From the NCBI RefSeq assembly GCF_037975245.1, contig NC_092574.1:27014713-27078712 (forward strand): 64,000 bases of DNA. Direction: 5' to 3'. This document shows positions 12,190 through 27,229 of this stretch, piece by piece. The position numbers and the translations under genes were made by a program. Numbering within the stretch: the stretch's first letter is position 1; each line of letters opens with the position of its first letter. The notes under the pieces were generated by a model, which made no database searches, had not been told where the DNA came from, and worked only from the letters and a program-made list of their open reading frames with translations. This stretch comes from Apostichopus japonicus. Lineage: Eukaryota; Echinodermata; Holothuroidea; Aspidochirotida; Stichopodidae.

Positions 12190-13242
12190 CAGTGGCGGAG
12201 CTAGGGGTATTGGTCAGGGGGGGGGGAGAATGGTCTGTAGGGGCGCTTGCGACACTATTAGAGACCCTATAGTAGTCTCTAGACACTATCTAAGCGGAGC
12301 GCCACCACAGGTTGGCGCGGAGCGTACAGAAATTGTTTGAGTAAAGATACTCCCTAGATCACCGGAAATGACCCTTTCCGGGCCTTGCTAATTTGCAGAT
12401 AAACGAAGAATAAATAGGTGTCATCGCCACAAGGGCGGCGGAACCGGGGGGCACAGGGGGCACGTGCCCCTCACTTTTCCTCAGGTTAAAAATGTGCCCT
12501 TTTGCTACATAAAAATTGAGGTGTCTCAAGTTAGCAAGAGGCCAGGGAACCAGAATGAACACTCGGGAAGGGCCATTTCCGGCCATCTGAGGGGTTTGTA
12601 AAACCAAAAATTTTCTTGTACGCTCCGCGCCAACTGATGGTGGCGCTCCGCTCAGATAGTCGTGCATACAACTTTGCAAATCCTGGCTACGCCTGTGGGT
12701 CAAACTCAAAGCTATTTCGAATGGAAAAATAATGTTAAGATATTAACAAGAAATAAACTCTAATTCGGAAGATTCCTACATTAGCAACTATTTTAGCAAC
12801 CTCATTTTGTCTCAAAAGAAAACTTGTTCCTTGTTTCCCAATTTGCACATTGGATATTGCAGTGCTATATGCATTTTTCCTTGAGGGGGGGGGGGGGGGG
12901 CGTTGATGGAGTGATGTGTATACGCAAATAAGAGTTATAAAGGGTATATTAAATATAAGGCTGCATCAGTCCAATCGAATTACTGCAAAGTGCCCTTTGA
13001 TGTCGGTGCCCACCCCCTAGATTAAAAGTGCTTCCGCCGCCCTTGCATCGCCATTTTGTCAGAAAATTACACCAACAAAATGTGACAAATGTCAATAGGT
13101 ATTAGAGAGCGAAATAAAAAAGTCAATAATCGCGAATAAGTAAAAAGTGGTAAAAAGCTGAAAAGGGCACCAGCAGTCCATTTGAGTCCGTGGGGGGGGG
13201 GGGGGCATCCGCCCCTCTGACTGTATGGACGCTCCGCCACTG
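12190..13242. mobile_element. hAT-like element inserted in the LINE
   Basis: Ends CAGTGGCGGAGC and GCTCCGCCACTG. The flanking 8-mers are TTAACAAA (12182-12189) and TTAACAAG (13243-13250), 7 of 8 matching, with the right copy preserving the original LINE codon context. LINE protein reads up to one side (HSTETALV) and resumes on the other (KITNDL), so the insertion is precisely placed. It carries the shared module at about 12286-12390 and hosts a second hAT-like element at 12430-13045. Confidence 0.88.
12430..13045. mobile_element. hAT-like MITE, CAAGGGCGGCGGAACC ends, copy 2
   Basis: Same family as 9539-10186, with the flanking 8-mer CATCGCCA perfect on both sides (12422-12429 and 13046-13053). 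It lies inside the element at 12190-13242. This gives a clear order of events: LINE first, then the CAGTGGCGG element, then this one. Confidence 0.9.
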
Positions 13243-13463
13243 TTAACAAGTGCAGTCTCAGTACTGTGATACTTCCTGTATGCTGACTGATTTTGTTCAT
13301 ACAAGTCATTCCGCTCCATATGTTCATGTAGTTGCCCCACAACCACTTTCTCAACTAGCTTAGACACGTAAGTATGATTGCTGACCGGTCGGTAGTTCTT
13401 GTAATCCTCGCGCTTGAGCGTGGGTTCCTTGATAATTGACACATAGGTGTACATATTATGCAT

Positions 13464-14103
13464 ATAACATATATGTACATAGTATATATAAATTACTTAA
13501 AGGTACATAGTGTATACATTTATAGTAGGACATAGCATGTACATTAGATAGAGATACACATTATTTGCATTTACATTACTGCTGAATAGATGAATGGGTG
13601 TAAACATTTTCAGTTTAAAAAGAGTACTCCCTTTTAACTACTTAGTTCTTTTTCTCTTCATTTCATGGTAAACTTTATCATCTACCGGGGAGTCTAAGTT
13701 GGCCAAACGACCAGCAAAATATACTAATGTACGCCTTGGTTACCACAAATAGGAGGGTTCATTGTGAAGAAGCAAATGGCATATGTAAGGTGCACAGGTA
13801 CCTTGTGCATTTCCATTCCAAAGCCATGAATATAGGGCAAAGCACTCTACATCAAGTCTTGGTTAATACTTTAATGTTTATACGTTTATGTTCATACTCG
13901 GTCTGGGAGTCAGTACACAACTTTTTGTTTCTTACTGTTTATAGTATTGTGAAAACTGAATATCTTTATATAGGGAGTGGGTCCCCCACCACGAATTTAC
14001 TACTGTTAATACCAAATGGCGTTCCATAGACCAATCCACTTTCAACAAGTTGTCAGACTCACTCCGTGTTGTGATTTATATTGAAATCTGACGAGCCTAT
14101 ACA
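13464..14103. other. Upstream region of FRG1
   Basis: AT-rich sequence with no coding signal I can support. It should contain the FRG1 promoter and 5' untranslated region, but I see no clear TATA box or initiator. GGCGTTCCATA at about 14018-14028 matches the terminal bases of the MITE at 36366 and may be a solo end. Confidence 0.4.
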
Positions 14104-17100
14104 ATGTCAGCCTACGACTTTGTCAGAAAAGGAAAGTTAAACCTCAAAGGATCATCAAGCTCGAGGTACAATGATGTCATGATTGAGTCGTTGATTTGGA
14201 ATTCCAACTGCCTGATTATGTTTAAATCGTCTCTGAATAAATGACACGTTTCAACGCCCAGACAATACAAATATGTTTTAGGACTCTGTTAGTGTTAGCT
14301 AGGCTAGGCTTAGTTCCACGAAAGAGGTTAGTCTAACAGTAACGTTAACACAGTGTACAGGGTAGTTCCACTCTAACTCTGTAATAACTTTCAAGTACTC
14401 CAGTTTAGTATCAACACATTTAATAATATGTGATATTATTACGGTACTCCTGTCCATACTAATAATATTTCTAGCATAGGGCAGTATGTGTACTTACTTA
14501 TACTAGGCCTAGACCTAATTGTCATTAGTGTCAAATCTAGATGTTACTGTGTTAGGACCAAGGCCTAGCCTAGCTATGACCTACTGATTTCTGTAGGCCA
14601 AGTCAGTCATGGCTAGTGATAAATTTTCTAAGAAAAACAAGATTTTGAAAGAATCAGACTACACCTACTGTAACTTAAGGCTAAAACACAAGTCAACAGG
14701 CATTTTCAAACTTGAGAAATTCAAAATTGATGGTGTGGGTTTGCCTTAGGTAGGACTAGCCTATAGATATAATTATTAGAGGATAGACTAAGGCATGACA
14801 ATGTTATTTGCTAGAACCTTGTCCAAACTGTATGCCATATATTTTGTTAAAAAATTGAGATTTTAATTGTATATATATTGTAATAAAGGAAAAATATAAA
14901 TACCATTCCAGCACCCTCATATACAGTTATGCTCCGCACACTTTACTTTCCGCTGAAACAAAACATTGTTTTCCGCACACAAATTTGTAAGCATACTTCT
15001 TTAAGTGATCCCTAATTACATACACCCCAAGCCTCCTGTAAATTATAAGCAGCTTAACTTTTCTGACATGAACTCAGTCTAACCATCCTTATCGACGTTC
15101 TTTGATACTTTCTCATGTTATTTTCATCAACCTGAATTTGGTATCCTAAAATTGAAGAAAAATATAGTGTACAGGTAAGTGGAATAAAAAGTTGTTTTCT
15201 GCACAAGAATTTTTTCAGCGGAAAGTAATGTGCGGAAAGTACCGTGTGCGGAGAACAATTGAAACCCATATTTAGTGATACTGCAGTTTGCATCTAAGCA
15301 AAAACACTGCTATTGGACATTGAATTTTGGAATGCAGCATGTAAGACAACATTCCTTCATCATGTGACGGTCATGAATTGTAGAAGTGCATCATAAATGA
15401 ATTAAAACATTTATGTATTTTTACAAAGTATACTTACCACCAGTTTCAAAACTTGAATAAGCTGTTGACGGCATATTTCTAAAATTTATGCAGCTCTAAA
15501 GAAAATTTGCTCACAATTGAAACACATAAGTGATGGACATTGGTGAAAGTTAGTATCCTTTTGTATTAACGTTTCCCACTTAATGAGACTTTATCTTATC
15601 CTACAGTGGCAGCGTTTCTAAGAAGCTGAAGAAGAAAAAGAAGAAGCGTAAGCTTGACAGAGAACATGAAGAAAAAGATGCAAGGCAGATCGATGCAGAA
15701 CAGAATGGTAAAGTACAACTTTAGTAGGCCTGATTATTAAGCAATATCTTTTAATTAAATTGTATCTCATTAAATTCTTTTGGAAGTTATGTTTATTTCT
15801 GCTTTTCAGCTTTTGCAAAGTAATTATTATTTTAGGTATTTGATAGCGCCCTCTACAAAAGATGACAGCGCTTTACAAAAACAATTATAAACTACACAAT
15901 AATAACAAACACCAAGCCTAAGCACAAGCAAAAATACAAACATTACTCCGTTTTCATGAGACCTTTGTAGACCGAGACATAAACCGCCACTCGTATATAT
16001 CCACAGGCAGCTGGTTCCAAAGAAGACAAATAACTTGTTGCTCTAGGATTAAATTTTATCATAAAAGTTCAGGTTATTTTAAGCTACCATGTAAACTTTC
16101 TTGTGTCTCTTAATTGATTTTTCCTCCAAACATATATTATATTTATATTTATGCGCAGCTACAAACCAGGCAATGCAACTATAAATGTATAAGTTGTATC
16201 ACACATTCCAGTTATGCACCTGGGTGAAGAGAGGCAATGACCATTTAGCCTTGCTAAAAGACACAATGTAATGATCTGCTTAAGACTTGAACCCGCTATA
16301 CCATAGCCTTCCCATTTGACCATTGCACTCCCCACTCCTTAAATAGTTTCACTAATCATTCCTAACATGGTGCCATTTTATGAACAAGTCACACATGTGT
16401 TATTACAATTTGGCATTACACAATTTATGAGCATGTACAGCACAACTGTTATCATTATGTACTTTGATCTTTTCATGTTGTCGGAGTGACTCTTCCAGCT
16501 GGTCACTTAACATAAATGTAGGCATCTTTTGAACACTTTAACTGGTTTTCAGTTGTTGGTGTAAATTTGTATTTGTTGAAATGCTATGAATGGAATAGCT
16601 TACTGTATAGTGTGCAGTTTCTAACATCACTTTTATCCTGTTTCCCCAATTTTTAGGTGGTTGGTGGTGTGTGTCTACATTTTCAGAAATAGAGGGCAGT
16701 ATTGCGATTGAGATGGGAAAGGGTACCTATGTGTATTCCCTTGACACTGGATTATTCACCCTTGGTGGACCGCACAAAGAATGTAAGTTATTCACTCTGA
16801 AATCAGAAACATGCTGGATTTTCTGAATATTCTTCTTTCAAATATCACTCTGGCTTGCAAAATGGCTCATGGGTGGCAAGGGGGATTGGGGAGGGCACAC
16901 CCAAATGATGGTTAATGTTCGTTGACTTCTCTGTTTTATAAATTCTTCCTCAGCTGCAGAAGGTCCTGCACCACCAGAACAGTATTGGGTTATACCCGTG
17001 TCCGACAGAAAGTTTTGTCTGAAATCCGGTTATGGTAAATATCTTGGTGTTGATGCTGCAAGTAAACTTATTGGCAGAGCTGAAGCAATGGGTCCGAGGG

Positions 17101-20100
17101 AGCAGTTTGAACCTGTTTTTCAAGATGTGAGTTAATATTGTTTGATTGAAAACAAAGCCTAAATGATGAATGACCATATCACAATGCAGGACAAATCAGT
17201 CTTGTAACTCGTGTGTGATTTTAGTAATGAAGTTTCATGTAATTAATTTTTCCAATCAAGATTTTTATAGCATGTGCAAACTAAGCATCATCTAGAAAGC
17301 AAAGTGGACTGCAAAAATTACCAATGGGGTCAGGAGGTTATTAAGGTATTCGGTACGAAAGCAACTTAAAAATGAGGTAAAACCATGTAAATGCCAGCAA
17401 ATTAATCATTGGACTTTCCCAACATGAATATGTGGCTACAGTATTATGGTAAAATGACTGTCGCCCAATTCCGGGCAGCTTATTAACACTGACTCCCATT
17501 GGATAATCTAAAGCACACCACCAATAGACAGTTGATGTCAAATAGTGAAAATACCAGTATCAAGGTGCACATTCATACCATCACTTCATTGAAACACGAC
17601 CTTAAACAGTCCGATTTTCATTAACCATATCATTGCCATCCTTTAACAATCCTTACAGATGAACAATTGTTACTTTTGGACAACCAGATTTCTCCTTCCA
17701 GGTTGTCCCATGGAAAGTTGTTTTTTGTAAATTCACACTAAACAAACTTGACTAAGAATGTTAATCTGTATTCTTGAATGATCCCATGAAGGAAAGAGTT
17801 TTCCATAAAAAAGTAATTCAGCACTAGTAGCTAATAGGAGCAGAACAATGGGGAAGCCCTCACAGAATTTTCACAGGGCTACATACATAGCTAACTACAA
17901 GCATTTAACAGAGATTAGTTCCCAAGTTAGTAGTCAATCCACATTTTCCTATAATCTGATTTTTTAATAGTGCAACAAGCTGTCTGAAAACATTTTGTAT
18001 TTTCACTGTGTATTGAAGTGTTGTTCGCTGTTTTATTGAATAAATTTGGTACAAAATTCCGAGTATGCACACAGCTTGTTGCTCAGCGCTCTGTAATTTC
18101 AAAATGTCTAAGTTCTGTTGAAGTATGATATGCTGGGATGAAGTATCTGTGCTGCAATACATTAACGTCCATTTTGGGAGGTGGTTGGCGGAAATGGATT
18201 GATTGAAAGTTTTATGTGTTGGAAGGTGTGTAACTCCCTACTGTTTGGTCTGTCCCATTTTAATTGCAACTTCTGCTGTATGCTCAGAACACAGCAGGGA
18301 TTGTCACTTGCACAAAACAGATCCACCACATCACTCTAGTTTTACAACAGCTTCATTGGTTTCTATCTCATACCGTGTGTTGACTTTAAACTTCTGCTAA
18401 TTAACTTAAAAGTTTTCAATGGTCTTGCTCCAACTTATTGACTTGCTCCAACAATTTGACTTTTAAGTATTGAGTCATATAGTTCTTCCTGCTCACCAGC
18501 GTTCATCTACAATGAAACAACAAACCAAAATGGAAGATTTCTTCATCTGCCCAACAATCATTCTCTGTAGGTGCAGCTCCTGAACTTTGAAACATACTTC
18601 CCACTGACATAAAAGCAGCTACTAATGTCAACACTATTAGAAGAAAACTTAACACCTTTCTTTCCTCAAGAGCATTTTCTAGACCTCTAACTTTGAAACA
18701 TACTTCCCACTGACATAAAAGCAGCTTCTAATGTCAACACTATTATAAGAAAAATTAACACCTTTCTTTCCTCAAGAGCATTTTCTAGACCTCTAACTTT
18801 GAAACATACTTCCCACTGACATAAAAGCAGCTTCTAATGTCAACACTATTATAAGAAAAATTAACAACTATCTCTCCTCAAGAGCATTTTTTAGACTCTA
18901 AGCGCCACTAAACATTGCTTGACTTTGGATATTAGGAACAATATAATTTTTGTTTATTGATTGATTTAAGGGGGAGGAGAGAGGGGTTAAATGGAACACA
19001 AGGCAACACTGGTAAGATACAAGTCTTTAGGAGAATTTCACACATTTGGGTCTGGTCCATTATTTAGTCTCTAGCTTGCATATATTCTTCTTCTGTCTTT
19101 TAGGTATTGCTATCAATCTAATTTGAGTTCTGTTTACCCCAAAGATGAATTCAATCATTGCTAAACTCACCTTTACTGAATTGGTTACACTGTGTCTGCT
19201 TTAAAGGGTAGTTTTGAGTCTGCTATACATTGTCTTTGTTTTCTACTACAGGGTAAAACAGCCTTAATGGCCTGCAACAATTGTTTCTTATCCTATAATG
19301 AGAGTGGTGACATTGTGGCAACTAGTAAAACAGCAGGCAGTGAAGAATACATTAATGTAAGTATCCCAGAATAATAATGTTTATTCTCTTACCCTATAAT
19401 GAGAGTGGTGACATAGTGGCAACTAGTAAAACAGCAGGCAGTGAAGAATACATTAATGTAAGTATCCCAGAATAATAATATTTATTCTCTTCTACAGAGC
19501 AGTCAGGCAGATGGGGCTAGTTGATTTGGGTCACCATAGTTTTTCTTCATGCCCCAAATAGTTTCCTTCCTTCAAGTCTTCTATGCCCTCCCTCTCTTCT
19601 CCTCAAGTCATCCATGGACATACAGTTAATCTGCCTGTAGCTGCCTTGTATCAACAGAGTTTATTCGTCAGCCTAACTTTCCTCTAACTACTGCTGCCTT
19701 TTGCTCTTGCAGATTCGTTGCAACGCTCCTTTGGTGAAGAAGGTGAAAGATGATACACCAACTATTGAGAAGGGAGACGTCGATGAATGTGAATTGAGCT
19801 ATGTGTGAGTAATAGGTGTAAAGGTGATGTAGATGAATGTGAATACAGCTATGTGTGAGTAATACCTGTAAGGTGATGTAGATGAATGTGAATACAGCTA
19901 TGTGTGAGAAATACCTGTAAGATGATGTACAGAGAATAGGAATGGAGATGTAGATGAATGTGAATTCAGCTATGTGTGAGTAATACCTGTAAGATGATGT
20001 AGATGAATGTGAATACAGCTATGTGTGAGTAATACCTGTAAGATGTTGCTCATAAATGTGAATACAGCTATGTGTGAGAAATACCTGTAAGATGATGTAC

Positions 20101-22973
20101 AGAGAATAGGAATGGAGATGTAGATGAATGTGAATTCAGCTATGTGTGAGTAATACCTTTAAGATGATGTTGATGAATGTGAATACAGCTATGTGTGGAT
20201 AATAGCTGTAAGATGATGTAGATGAATGTGAATACAGCTATGTGTGAGTAGTACCTGTAAGATGATGTTGATGAGTGTGAATACAGCTATGTGTGAGTAA
20301 TACCTGTAAGATGATGTACAGAGAATAGGAATGGAGATGTAGATGAATGTGAATTCAGCTATGTGAGTAATACCTGTAAGATGATGTTGATGAATGTGAA
20401 TGCAGCTATGTGTGAGTAATACCTGTAAGATGATGTTGATGAATGTGAATACAGCTATGTGTGGATAATACCTGTAAGATGATGTAGATGAATGTGAATA
20501 CAGCTATGTGTGATTAATACCTGTAAGATGATGTTGATGAATGTGAATACAGCTATGTGTGAGTAATACCTGTAAGATGATGTACAGAGAATACAGTAGG
20601 AATGGAGACGTCGATGAATGTGAATTCAGCTATGTGTGAGTAATAGGTGTAAAGGTGACGTCGATGAATGTGAATACAGCTATGTGTGGATAATACCTGT
20701 AAGATGATGTTGATGAATGTGATACAGCTATGTGTGAGTAATACCTGTAAGATGATGTTGATGAATGTGATACAGCTATGTGTGAGTAATACCTGTAAGA
20801 TGATATACTGAGAATAGGAATGGAGACGTAGATTAATGTGAAACAGCCTTGTGTTAGTTTTACCTGTAAGATGATTATCTTTCAAGCACATGTTGCATAA
20901 TTTGGTCTAATGGTTTGCATCTTCAATAATGTGTTTAGTTAATCCAGATCCTCTAGATAACATTAGAAACAATTTATGAAGTAAATGGATAGTGTAATAC
21001 CTATCACTTATGAGATCATTCCAGTATCTAGAACAAACCTTTAAGCTCAACCTTTCTATGCATTTTACATTTTAATGCAAAGCACCTGATTTTTATTTTA
21101 CATGATGCATTTTGCATCATAAATTTGCATTATTGCAAACTTCTTTTGTCATTGTGATTCTCTGGATAAACTGGTCACTGTTTCATGTTTGTTGCAACAG
21201 TGACAAACTGTCAGAATTGTTCTGTTCAAAAGCTACTATGAAGGCTAAGCATAAGTCTATAACACCATCATAGCAACATGTAACTATCCCTGCTAATGTT
21301 GGGTGTGAGGGAGGTGTAATTGTTGATGAGAAGTATGGATATATTAGTGCAGAGTGTCTTTGGTTTCTATGAAGGCTAAGCCTAAGTCTATAACACCATC
21401 ATAGCATGAACTATCCCTGCTGATGGTGGGAGGGAGGAAGTTGTAATGTTGATGAGAACTATAGCTATACAATCATACTGTGCACATTGTGATGTGAGGA
21501 TAGATTAGTGCAATGTGTCATTGGTTACTATGAAGCCTTAGTCTATGATACCATCATAGCAACATGTAACTATCTCTGCTGATGGTGGGTGTGAGGGAGG
21601 TGTAATTGTTGATAAGAAGTGTAGCTATTCTATCATCCTGGGCACATTGTGAGGATAGATTAGTGCAGTGTGTCATTGGTTACTATGAAGCCTAAGTCTG
21701 TAACACCATCTTAGCAACATGTAACTATCTCTGCTGATGGTGGGTGTGAGGGAGGTGTAATTGTTGATAAGAAGTGTAGCTATTCTATCATCCTGGGCAC
21801 ATTGTGAGGATAGATTAGTGCAGTGTGTCATTGGTTACTATGAAGCCTAAGTCTGTAACACCATCTTAGCAACATGTAACTATCTCTGCTGATGGTGGGT
21901 GTGAGGGAGGTGTAATTGTTGATAAGAAGTGTAGCTATTCTATCATCCTGGGCACATTGTGAGGATAGATTAGTGCAGTGTGTCATTGGTTACTATGAAG
22001 CCTTAGTCTATGATACCATCATAGCAACATGTAACTATCTCTGCTGATGGTGGGTGTGAGGGAGGTGTAATTGTTGATAAGAAGTGTAGCTATTCTATCA
22101 TCCTGGGCACATTGTGAGGATAGATTAGTGCAGTGTGTCATTGGTTACTATGAAGCCTAAGTCTGTAACACCATCTTAGCAACATGTAACTATCTCTGCT
22201 GATGGTGGGTGTGAGGGAGGTGTAATTGTTGATAAGAAGTGTAGCTATTCTATCATCCTGTGCACATTGTGAGGATAGATTAGTGCAGTGTATCGTTAGT
22301 TACTTGAGTAAATCTGGTGGCAAGTCAAACACGGTATCTCACAAATGAAACACAACCAAACTACACAATAGGAACGAATAATCACAAGTCTTGAGAGATT
22401 CATTTATTATCTTGTGTTCATCCTTGTTTTTCATGTAGGAGACAGAACCAAAGCTGGCAGGACAGAAGAGTAAGGGTGAACCAAAATAACAGTGAAATCT
22501 TAAAGAAGGCCAGAACAGATGGAAATCTTCATGAGGCTTTACTAGACAGGTGATTATAGAAATCCATAATAACTTCTCCTTTCATAGATTTGGCCTCCTG
22601 TATTTCATACTACTGTAGTATGGCTACATAAAGAGTGAATAGTTTGCTGTTTAGGTTGCGTCGGTATACCGACATACCAGGTTTACCAGGTATTTCCTCC
22701 ATACCCGCTGTTCATGTAGTACTGCTGTATAGTGGAATAATTAACTCTCATAGTTGAAATTGTTATCAGTATTTTGCAAATATATTCTCGGTTTATTGTA
22801 ACTAATCCGTGGAATAGATGGTTAATGTGTTGGTGTGACAAAATAGAAGGTTGGTGTGACGACAAAATCACAGCACGTTATATTCAAAATGTTATGATTG
22901 TTCAATATTGCAAAAAGATTGTTTCCATTTCTTCAGGAGGGAGAAGATGAAAGCTGATCGATACTGCAAATGA
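14104..22973 (+). CDS. FRG1: FRG1 (FSHD region gene 1 protein), complete, 8 coding exons
   Basis: Coding exons, each with GT-AG borders and consistent phases: 14104-14165, 15607-15707, 16657-16782, 16954-17126, 19252-19356, 19713-19804, 22439-22549 and 22937-22973. Together they give 268 codons, against 258 in human. Exon 1 starts [16 protein letters not shown], like the family's MAEYSYV start. Exon 2 is a lysine-rich nuclear localisation segment (KKKKKKRKL, about 30-38). Exons 3-5 (about 56-189) form the fascin-like beta-trefoil: [56 protein letters not shown]. The C-terminus [29 protein letters not shown] is near identical to the family. Known animal FRG1 proteins are nuclear/nucleolar, bind RNA and actin, and associate with spliceosomes. 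Introns 5 and 6 contain repeats made of this gene's own exon ends and donors. UTRs are not defined. Confidence 0.96.
15832..16030. repeat. Possible dispersed repeat in FRG1 intron 2
   Basis: The phrase GATAGCGCCCTCTACAAAAG and the nearby GCGCTTTACAAAAACAATTAT look like the tail of an old retroelement. On the minus strand LWNQLPVD can be read, reminiscent of the C-terminal block of LINE ORF2. Too degraded to classify. Confidence 0.3.
18285..18900 (+). pseudogene. LINE ORF2 C-terminal relic in FRG1 intron 4
   Basis: Translated fragments follow the same order as the LINE at 11.4 kb: [29 protein letters not shown] (about 18294-18380), then [10 protein letters not shown], then a GAAPEL...[18 protein letters not shown] block. 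Stops and frameshifts separate them. The last block is repeated three times with a 106-bp period (starts near 18585, 18691 and 18797). Confidence 0.7.
19282..19490 (+). repeat. 101-bp tandem duplication of the FRG1 exon 5 end and its splice donor
   Basis: The last 66-75 bases of exon 5, the GTAAGTATC donor and about 30 bp of intron are repeated once, with a 101-bp shift and only a few differences. The first donor is at 19357 and the copy at 19458. The copy has no good acceptor before it. Using the second donor would read into the in-frame TAA at 19372-19374 (GTAAGTATCCCAGAATAA). Confidence 0.92.
19805..20850 (+). repeat. Exon 6-derived minisatellite, about 49-bp unit, in FRG1 intron 6
   Basis: The unit GATGAATGTGAATACAGCTATGT followed by GTGAGTAATACCTGTAA is the end of exon 6 (DECELSYV codons) plus its donor. 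Besides the real exon end I count 18 recognisable copies and one decayed copy. About 12 keep an intact GTGAGT. Some copies carry an extra AGAGAATAGGAATGGAGATG block, giving longer higher-order units. Confidence 0.93.
21230..22310 (+). repeat. 155-bp tandem repeat, about 7 copies, FRG1 intron 6
   Basis: Units start near 21233, 21366, 21527, 21680, 21835, 21990 and 22145. The last four are spaced exactly 155 bp and nearly identical, while the first three are diverged and of other lengths. There is no coding potential. The decreasing divergence towards the 3' side suggests recent expansion there. Confidence 0.92.
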
Positions 22974-23148
22974 GAGAGAAGTCGACAACCTACTGCAGGA
23001 TTAAGAGACAGACACTCCTCCTCCTGATTGGATATATTGATCATTCAGTCTTCATCAGTATTATTGTCAGTGTTGATGATATCTGTATATTATATTACAT
23101 AACTGCTGAAAAGAAGTTACAGATTGATCTCAATTCATGGAGAGGATC

Positions 23149-23154
23149 AATAAA
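23149..23154 (+). terminator. Candidate FRG1 polyadenylation signal AATAAA
   Basis: AATAAA lies 176 bp after the FRG1 stop codon in an otherwise unremarkable 3' region. It is the first canonical hexamer after the stop that I see. Confidence 0.5.
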
Positions 23155-26237
<3,083 letters not shown>

Positions 26238-26479
26238 ACATTTGCCAACATATTTCATGAATTGATATAAATTTAATAATATATAATAATAATAATATTC
26301 ATATATTCCTGTGATCGTGAATGACCTAAAAATTGAAATATTTCGGTCAAAATTGACCTTTAATCAGTCATATTTTAACACGTTTTCCATGCCACTTGTA
26401 TCTCGCGGTTCTTATACTCTGCAATACAAAACTTCGTATGATTTTGAATACTCCAAAAAATGCCTAATAGAACTACCGT

Positions 26480-26826
26480 CATAGGCGTAGAAGCCCAATT
26501 TGATTTGGGGGGCTGTTACGACTCCCCCGAAAAATATCACCAAACTTTTCTGCGCGCGTTCCACATGTTAATGTGCATATCATATAGGCATGAATCGGTT
26601 TTTCCATCGCATCCTTGTAACGTACACTCATTTTCCGTGTTATTGCCCTTCTGTATTGGTTATAATTATTGGGGAAGTCGTTACAATATTTATGGTAATA
26701 ATAATATAAGTTTAACCATTGAAAAACACATTGCAAATTATCTTTCATTCAGTAGGTGCCCGAAAAGTTTTCAGCATATTGCCAGAATTTTCACAAAAAA
26801 TATTTGGTGGGGGGTGGGGTGGGGTA
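26480..26826 (-). mobile_element. CATAGGCG-family hAT-like element, one end eroded
   Basis: Begins CATAGGCGTAGAAGCCCAATTTGA and, read in reverse, follows the complete copy at 61830-62213: GTCGTTAC, CGCGCG, the TGGTTATAATTATTGGGGAAGTCG phrase, AACACATTGCAAATTAT, and GCCCGAAAAG. The G-rich opposite end dissolves at about 26826 without a clear terminus. Confidence 0.7.
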
Positions 26827-27229
26827 ATAAGTTTGTGAAGTGAGTGCCAGTGGGTACAAATGTATCGAAATAAGTTCGGAACAAAAGTGCAGTCGCGAAA
26901 GATGGGATGTCTGACTGACACTGACCGTATCGTTAACGAGTAGCGCGGGGGGGGGGGGGGGGAGGGGGGAATACAAAGGCAGCAGTCGGAATTGTCTGCC
27001 GTAAAAACCCATCCAGTTGGATTTTCAGCCACTACCCCCTTCCATGCCGTGCCTGTAACGCTGGAGGTGTATGATACGTGTTTCATGTTTGATTAGGCAA
27101 TATGAACTTGGAATTCATCGGATATAATTAATTTATATCTAGGGCAGCCAACTATAATCTAATAATGACCCATGACTATCGTCCGAAATCAAGTTTATCC
27201 TATCGAAGCAGGGTCCCGGACAATTGGGC

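Noticed and set aside
26940-26965. Long poly-G tracts here and at 27925, 34396 and 61850 as independent features
   Set aside because: Most sit at or near element ends and are covered by the subterminal G-run observation; their lengths may also be affected by sequencing error.
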